Source: Phoronis pallida
Taxonomy: Eukaryota; Phoronida; Phoronidae
Direction: 5' to 3'
Assembly: GCA_028565715.1 (NCBI GenBank)
Contig: JAOXYC010178024.1
Span: 1 to 13,040 of the forward strand
DNA length: 13,040 nt
Part shown: positions 8,815-13,040 of the stretch, piece by piece
Numbering within the stretch: position 1 is the first letter of the stretch
Layout: every line of letters begins with the position of its first letter
Notes under the pieces: generated by a model
Told to the model about the DNA's origin: nothing
Databases searched by the model: none
What the model saw: the letters and a program-made list of their open reading frames with translations, nothing else
Translations under genes and position numbers: made by a program

Positions 8815-11800
8815 CTGCAAAGCAAATAAGTTATTTATTTCAAAATCATTCTTAGATCATCACTCTTAAATTTGAAGGACCTTCAAGTAGAAACTTTGAT
8901 AAACATATTTGATACTCAACTATTACCCATTTTGTGTTATGCTTCTGAAGTTTGGGGGTTTCGTGACGGAGAAAATCTAGAGAAAACACAATGCAATTTT
9001 TTTAAATATGTTCTTGGAGTGAAACTGAGTGTTCCAAATGTAGCAATAATAGGTGAAATAGGGAAAATGTCATTAAAGTTTATAAGAATGGAAAAAAATT
9101 ATTAAATACTGGTTAAAGCTTATCTCAACTGACCCTAATAGATATATATATATCAGTTGCATATAGCCATCAGTATAATTTAGCGGAAAGAGGAGTAGAT
9201 TGTTGGGCTCAAAAACCGTTTGTTAAAGCTTGGTTTTCAAAATGTTTGGACTGAGCAAATGGTTGTTGATAAGCAAGTGTTCTTGAAAGAAATTCGAGAA
9301 AAGTTAGAAGAGTTTGAAAAAAAAAGATTCTTTTGATTTATTAGACGACTATACCAAGCTGTCTCTATATTGTAATATTAAGTAGTAGAGCTGTCGGAAC
9401 TATAGATCTGTCGGAACATAGAGCTGTCGGAATATAGAGCTGTAACAAACCGATACATCTATAAATAACTAACCTGGTTCGTTTGTTTGACAACTCACAA
9501 ATATGAATGTCTTTGGTTTATCCTCCAGTGACGGACAACGCTCTGTCCTGAACTTAGACGTTATGTATGTGATAGGCACGGACTTTCCATCCACACAGTA
9601 TAATTTACCACGACTACCATGGCTCATGATGATCACCAGTAAGCAACTGTATTGGTCCAGGCTGGTCTCCCCATCCTCATCCAGTCTAATTTTCTCAAAG
9701 ATCTCATCCAGTCCACCGGCTTCCAAGTTTGTGTAAACAAGAACATGGAATCCAATGTGTGTAAGTGTGGCCCGTGCATTTTCTACAAGTAGTTTTGGAG
9801 AAGTGAAATGATAAAAGACTTTGTATTAAGAAGAGAACACGATACACTAGTATAATGGGTCACCCGGTGTATTTCTGCATCTCATGGAACAGTTGGTAGC
9901 TTTTAACCTGAGGATCAATTTTTTTTTGATAAAAATCACATCATTGTCAGCTCTCCTATTAGACACCTTCTTGATACTTTACCTAAATCCTTTTCACTGC
10001 CTTCTCTGTTATGCATGCCGTGTCCTTCCTCAAACGCACGGTTGTTGATAACAACAGCCAATCCAATGGGATCTTTCATTCTATACCGCTCAATGGTTGG
10101 GTCGGAGTCGGACGGCCGAACGACCACTTTAAAGAAAAAGCAACAACAAAGTAATTCAGTACACGAAACTTTCTTAGACAATCCATTAAAGAGATCACAT
10201 TCCCCAAACGATCTGACAACCACTGCCGCAAAATCAGGGTGTGGTGTCCAAATTTCTTAAACACAGTGACCAGAAATAAAAAGGATTGAAAAACACTTTT
10301 GACATGTACATGGCCAGATTAAACAAGATATTGTTTATTTCTTTGTAAGTGAAAAAGCTATACAAAATTAATTAATCTATGCTGTTTTTTTCCTCACCAG
10401 TAATTTCACCAAAATCCAAATCTTCTCTCGCTTCCCAGGCCTTTGGTCTATTTTCAGGGGTCAAATCTGCCATCTTGTTTCCAGCCCTAAGAAACCTGTC
10501 ATGTTTCACACCCTTTTCTGAAATGTTGAGATCAGACTTCCACAACAGTAGCCTACATGTATAAACAGCTTCATTGATCAGCATCAATTTTAAAAGTGTC
10601 ATTTTGACAGCTGATCCACACAAAAATGTACTGCTCTATTTTGTCCAAAACATTTCAAAGCTTAAACAAAATTTGACGATCTCGACATTAGTCCAAATTT
10701 TTTGTCGAAACGCAACAAATCAAGTAGAAGTATTGGACATTACTTGAAGTAAAGTAAAAAAAATCAAACAGTTCTGTAAACGAGGGAAATTGTAGCCGGG
10801 AAATGTTGGTATAGGTAAATTAACTTTGTGATTGTAACGACTTCACTATAATCTTTTTCAGGAATGGTAAAGAAAGGGAAAATAAACATCAAACGACAGC
10901 AAGCAGGCAAACAACTGAGGTCACTGCAAGATTATCAATAAAACGCCAAGTTTAGTACCGTTGCAAAAACATCTTCAAACATTTTGGCAACGCAGTTGAA
11001 ATAATCATCCGTATATCCTACCGTTCATCCATTCGATGACCATGCCCATTGAATATATATCAACAGATTGATTGTAACCTTTTCGTCGACTTATTTCTGG
11101 AGCCACGAAATAAAAGGTACCAACGTCAGTCGTTGCTGCAGAAAAAGTTCGACGAAATGTGTCAGAGTCCATGTGATCAATGTTGGCTGTTCCAAAGTCA
11201 CAAATCTTTGAAAAGAAAGTGGAGCAGAGTTTGAAATCAGTCATACAATAGATTTTTTAAATTAATTGTATTTAGTTACCCTCACTTAAAGATACTGTCT
11301 CCTCGTTAACTTGCATCTTGGTAAAAAATTCTGTAAAGGGGCTTTTTGGAGCTTTTTGTATCCAAATCTAACTCTGTCTGCAGACAGAGTTAGACTTTTT
11401 TGGGATAAAAAGTTCTCAAATCACCTCCTACAAAACTTTTGGAATTTTTTTACTCGGATGTAGGTTAATTATATTCATCAAAATAAGGACTCATACACAA
11501 CATTTGAAAATGATTGGAATTTTTGACCCCAGGTCCTCACCAACGAGGAGACAGTATCTTTAAAATAAAAAGTCAATCAAATAGCCGTGTCTTTAACCAA
11601 TAATGTCTACGGGATCAATAAAAAGTTACAAACGCTGTCGATGACCCTGCACGGTCAAAGCAGTTGAAAAGAAAATATAATGGTCTGGTACACCCATGGG
11701 TCGACTGTTCTGAGTGGTTGGGGGCAGAAGACTGCGGTCCAGAGGTGTCTGCACACAGAACAAAACATCAATTGCTGTGAGAAGTGACTGCTGGACGTGA

Positions 11801-12906
11801 GACAGAGGGAGGCATTTGCCAGGTGTAAAACCACAGTTGCAATGCTTGCCTGCTACTGTCCCCTGTGTGCACTTTGCATGGATAACATCTGGAGTCCGCA
11901 GGTGTAGGCCGATCACCTCTGCTGGGGCGCCTCCCAACTCAAGCCAGTTTCAGTCTTCGGCCCCGAAAACTGGCGGGAGGTAGACTGCTGATGATACGAA
12001 CATGCTAATGAGGCAGGCAAAGTGTAGCTAGGGCTTAACGCCTTTTAAAATCATGTTTTAATAATTTCTACATGAGTGTTTGCACGCGCTGATATTAAAA
12101 TTGAGGCAACAAGTTTTTTTTTACCTTGCGTGATTACAAAAAGAAGATGTATACGAAATTTGCGTATTATGCATAGGGCAAAACACTTTTTAAAATTGCC
12201 GTTTTAATGTCAGATGCGTCGATTAACGCTTCATAAACCGGGGATTTTAGCACAGCACTTTTCGAGTTCAAATATTGGCGCTCTTTTAGAAAACATAGGC
12301 ACTTTTTCAGAAACGCAAAATTCACTCATTACTTTTACTGTTCTATGATGAAACAGTATTAAAGTGTTTCGACCTTTTGATGCAAAATGGGCGCTCTTTT
12401 GGAAACGATTTCAAATTATGAAAAAGTGTGATTTGGCCCAAAAAAGAACGCCCATGGGTAATCTTTTGGAGAGCGCCCATTGGCGCTATTTTAGGGAGGC
12501 GCTCTTTCGGAAATTCCCGGTAAGATCTAATTTTATACGGTGAATCCTGTGTACAGCGTGATCTTTCAGGAAAGTTGACTGACTTTTTATTTCCGCAGTC
12601 TAGATATATAGTTACCTTTATCACATCGCTTTTCAACATCAAATTGTCCGGTTTGATGTCTCTATGCATGAACTTTCTGCGATGCATGAACCCAATCCCA
12701 TCCAAACATTGCTTCGCAAAGCGGATACTTTCATCAGCAGGGACGCGAACAGTGTTGTAATACTTTTCCAAATTGGTATCGCAAAGCTCCATTACAAATT
12801 CAAGTTTTTCTTCACAAATGGCGAGAATTCAGACAATGTTGCGATGTTCTGGCACTCTGCGAACTAACATGATCTCCTTCAGTTCACTTCCTCTGATTTT
12901 ACGGAG
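8453..12906 (-). CDS. Protein kinase-caspase fusion protein, 5' end beyond window
   Basis: Six minus-strand exons (12616-12906, 11022-11205, 10398-10517, 9983-10126, 9474-9782, 8453-8814) join in compatible phases (0,1,1,1,1), all with GT-AG ends, into about 469 codons. The order is kinase alpha-C and hinge, HRD (codons 81-83), DFG (100-102), APE, subdomain IX, a subdomain XI-like PENRP, then caspase p20 and p10. The caspase has its His at codon 301 and Cys at 344. Serine/threonine specificity is suggested by HRDIKPDN and GTFYFVAPE. Caspases are Cys proteases that cleave after Asp; a kinase in place of a CARD or DED prodomain suggests kinase-controlled activation (inference). Anomalies are an in-frame TGA at codon 26, a short kinase C-lobe, and VSCQT at the active site. 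Two adjacent genes or a pseudogene remain alternatives. Confidence 0.7.
8845..9385 (+). mobile_element. Degraded LINE (non-LTR retrotransposon) 3' fragment
   Basis: The plus strand encodes LLPILCYASEVWGFRDGENL, then FFKYVLGVKLSVPN and IGEIGKMSL. These motifs typically follow the reverse-transcriptase core near the C-terminus of CR1/L2-like LINE proteins. The homology continues through IIKYWLKL and later segments only by changing frame at least three times, the first shift at an A-run near 9097. The final open piece (DSFDLLDDYTKLSLYCNIK) stops with TAG at 9383-9385. The fragment is 5'-truncated, frameshifted and inactive. It sits antisense in the intron between the caspase p20 and p10 exons. 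Confidence 0.8.
9386..9446. repeat. 16-17 bp tandem repeat at the LINE 3' end
   Basis: Four units based on TAGAGCTGTCGGAACA follow one another: 9386-9402, 9403-9418, 9419-9434, and a partial unit from 9435. They begin at the base after the LINE stop codon. Many non-LTR elements end in short tandem repeats, so this is probably the 3' tail of the element (inference). Confidence 0.8.
9474..9782 (-). CDS. Kinase-caspase gene, exon with caspase catalytic His and Cys
   Basis: 309 nt, phase 1 to phase 1, between acceptor AAACTACTTGTAG and donor CCAG|GTTAGT. It opens with the p20 strand HIGFHVLVYTNLEAG. The catalytic His is in IIMSHGSRGKLYCVDGKSVP (codon at 9619-9621) and the catalytic Cys in KPKTFIFVSCQTNE (codon at 9490-9492). 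The SHG Gly of the oxyanion hole is present. The pentapeptide VSCQT departs from QACxG: Gln is Val and the closing Gly is Thr. Confidence 0.92.
9983..10126 (-). CDS. Kinase-caspase gene, exon opening the caspase p20 domain
   Basis: 144 nt, phase 1 to phase 1, between acceptor CTTTTTCTTTAAAG and donor TTTAG|GTAAAG. It encodes the p20 start: TIERYRMKDPIGLAVVINN, then MHNREGSEKDL containing the Arg of the S1 pocket. Only about a dozen residues (VVVRPSDSDPT) precede the domain in this exon. There is therefore no CARD or DED here, and the kinase exon upstream joins almost directly. Confidence 0.88.
10398..10517 (-). CDS. Kinase-caspase gene, exon with kinase subdomain XI
   Basis: It encodes LRAGNKMADLTPENRPKAWE, matching the last conserved kinase helix region with its invariant Arg (P.NRP), then EDLDFGEIT leading into the caspase. 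The acceptor CTCAACATTTCAG and donor ACTG|GTGAGG keep phase 1 on both sides. A second in-phase donor at 10410 (TTTG|GTGAAA) would shorten the linker by four residues. A weaker in-phase acceptor at 10611-10612 would extend the exon upstream to 10610 and add 31 residues. Confidence 0.7.
11022..11205 (-). CDS. Kinase-caspase gene, exon with DFG, APE and subdomain IX
   Basis: 184 nt, phase 0 at its start and phase 1 at its end. The acceptor CTTTTCAAAG is followed at once by ICDFGTANI (the DFG codons are 11191-11199). Then come a 26-residue activation segment rich in Ser/Thr, GTFYFVAPEIS (subdomain VIII) and SVDIYSMGMVIEWMN (subdomain IX, with its conserved Asp and Gly). The donor AACG|GTAGGA is acceptable. 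Just beyond it another frame encodes YTDDYFNCVAKMFEDVF, which looks protein-like. Confidence 0.88.
11286..11563. mobile_element. TTAA-flanked MITE (piggyBac-like), complete copy
   Basis: TTAA followed by AGATACTGTCTCCTCGTT on the left is mirrored exactly by AACGAGGAGACAGTATCT then TTAA on the right. This makes an 18-bp perfect terminal inverted repeat inside a TTAA duplication, the hallmark of piggyBac-superfamily insertions. Subterminal similarity extends about 25 bases further. The ~270-bp interior has no open frame, so it is non-autonomous. A second copy lies at 12956-13040. It is inserted in the intron between the two first visible kinase exons. Confidence 0.9.
11367..11394. repeat. Perfect 28-bp palindrome inside the MITE
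   Basis: TCTAACTCTGTCTG is followed with no spacer by its reverse complement CAGACAGAGTTAGA. Flanking bases (CTTTTTGTATCCAAA on one side, TTTTTTGGGATAAAAAG on the other) pair imperfectly and extend the fold. Confidence 0.95.
11564..12276. other. Intron stretch with GC-richer unassigned segment
   Basis: Most of this large kinase-gene intron is AT-rich and featureless. The segment 11640-11990 is GC-richer and has a 103-codon minus-strand open frame (11626-11937) with several Cys residues, such as HAKCTQGTVAGKHCNCGF. I do not recognise a family, and no splice pair joins it to the kinase exons. Next to it, GCCAGTTT (11943-11950) pairs with AAACTGGC (11967-11974). A dispersed-repeat fragment is the likeliest explanation. 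Confidence 0.35.
12277..12514. repeat. Cluster of GGCGCTCTTTT-type dispersed repeats
   Basis: Degenerate copies of GGCGCTCTTTTGGAAA occur at 12277-12293, 12298-12314, 12390-12406, 12482-12497 and 12498-12514. There are opposite-strand relatives near 12446 and 12471 (GAACGCCCAT, GAGCGCCCAT). Spacing is irregular, unlike a clean satellite. It lies in the intron about 100 bases downstream of the first visible kinase exon. Confidence 0.6.
12616..12906 (-). CDS. Kinase-caspase gene, first visible exon: alpha-C to catalytic loop, with in-frame stop
   Basis: 291 nt (97 codons) between acceptor TATGTTATAG and donor AAG|GTAACT, phase 0 to phase 0. It encodes GSELKEIMLVRRVPEHRNIV (alpha-C Glu and subdomain IV), ILAICEEKLEFVMELCDTNL (hinge), then FMHRRKFMHRDIKPDNLML with the catalytic HRD at 12658-12666. 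Codon 26 is TGA (12829-12831), exactly between NIV and ILAICEE, where kinases usually have Arg or Lys. Kinase similarity on both sides is intact. Subdomains I and II must lie beyond 13040. Confidence 0.85.
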
Positions 12907-12955
12907 CTATAACATAATAATCACACGTCAGTGTTTTAAAAGGCACTGTTTGCAT

Positions 12956-13040
12956 TTAAAGATACTGTCTCCTTGTTGGTGGGGATCTGGGGTCAAAATT
13001 CAAATCAACTTGAAAGTGTGTGTACGAGTTCTTTAATGCA
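12956..13040. mobile_element. TTAA-flanked MITE, second copy, cut by window end
   Basis: TTAA then AGATACTGTCTCCTTGTT, followed by GGTGGGGATCTGGGGTCAAA, matches the reverse complement of the right end of the 11286-11563 element, with scattered substitutions. It is therefore the same family inserted in the opposite orientation. The other end is not visible. It lies about 50 bases upstream of the first visible kinase exon. Confidence 0.88.

Noticed and set aside
10742-10774. Possible in-phase 32-nt microexon (acceptor TTTACAG, donor GTAATG) filling the kinase gap
   Set aside because: The phases fit, but it would encode only a Phe-rich low-complexity run from a T-tract, unlike any kinase segment.

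Overview
The window is invertebrate metazoan nuclear DNA: AT-rich, with intron-rich genes using GT-AG splice sites, short hairpin transposons, a degraded non-LTR retrotransposon fragment and microsatellites. I cannot name the phylum. An ASB-type ankyrin/SOCS gene and an animal-type caspase exclude bacteria, plants and fungi.

Left part (1-3400): a GAT/ATG trinucleotide microsatellite opens the window. Most of what follows is unassigned. Two things stand out: one plausible terminal exon of an unrecognised minus-strand gene (1410-1651, with a hydrophobic segment), and an inverted-repeat element at 2950-3127.

Middle (3411-7074): a complete seven-exon plus-strand gene for a 311-residue ankyrin-repeat/SOCS-box protein, the architecture of ASB substrate adaptors for Elongin B/C-Cullin5 ubiquitin ligases. 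Exons 2-5 are each exactly 99 nt and encode exactly one 33-residue ankyrin repeat, and every intron is phase 0. Introns 1 and 2 each hold a copy of the same small fold-back element.

The 7075-8452 interval separates two tail-to-tail genes. It contains a sequence able to fold as a three-way junction (7463-7582).

Right part (8453-12906, minus strand): six exons with mutually compatible phases read as one gene. It encodes a protein kinase (alpha-C, HRD, DFG, APE, subdomain IX and XI motifs) running directly into a caspase p20/p10 domain. The kinase occupies the place where a CARD or DED prodomain would normally lie. Its 5' end, with the glycine loop and catalytic lysine, lies beyond position 13040. 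This kinase-caspase fusion is the main discovery candidate. Three oddities temper it. There is an in-frame TGA in kinase subdomain IV. The kinase C-lobe looks short. The caspase active-site pentapeptide is VSCQT instead of QACxG, which keeps the Cys but loses the S1-pocket Gln. It could be a specialised caspase, a decaying gene, or a gene carrying a sequence error.

The introns of the fusion gene hold a TTAA-flanked MITE (11286-11563), a second copy of it running off the window end, a cluster of GGCGCTCTTTT-type repeats, and an antisense LINE remnant. No functional link between the ASB-like gene and the kinase-caspase gene is shown beyond adjacency.
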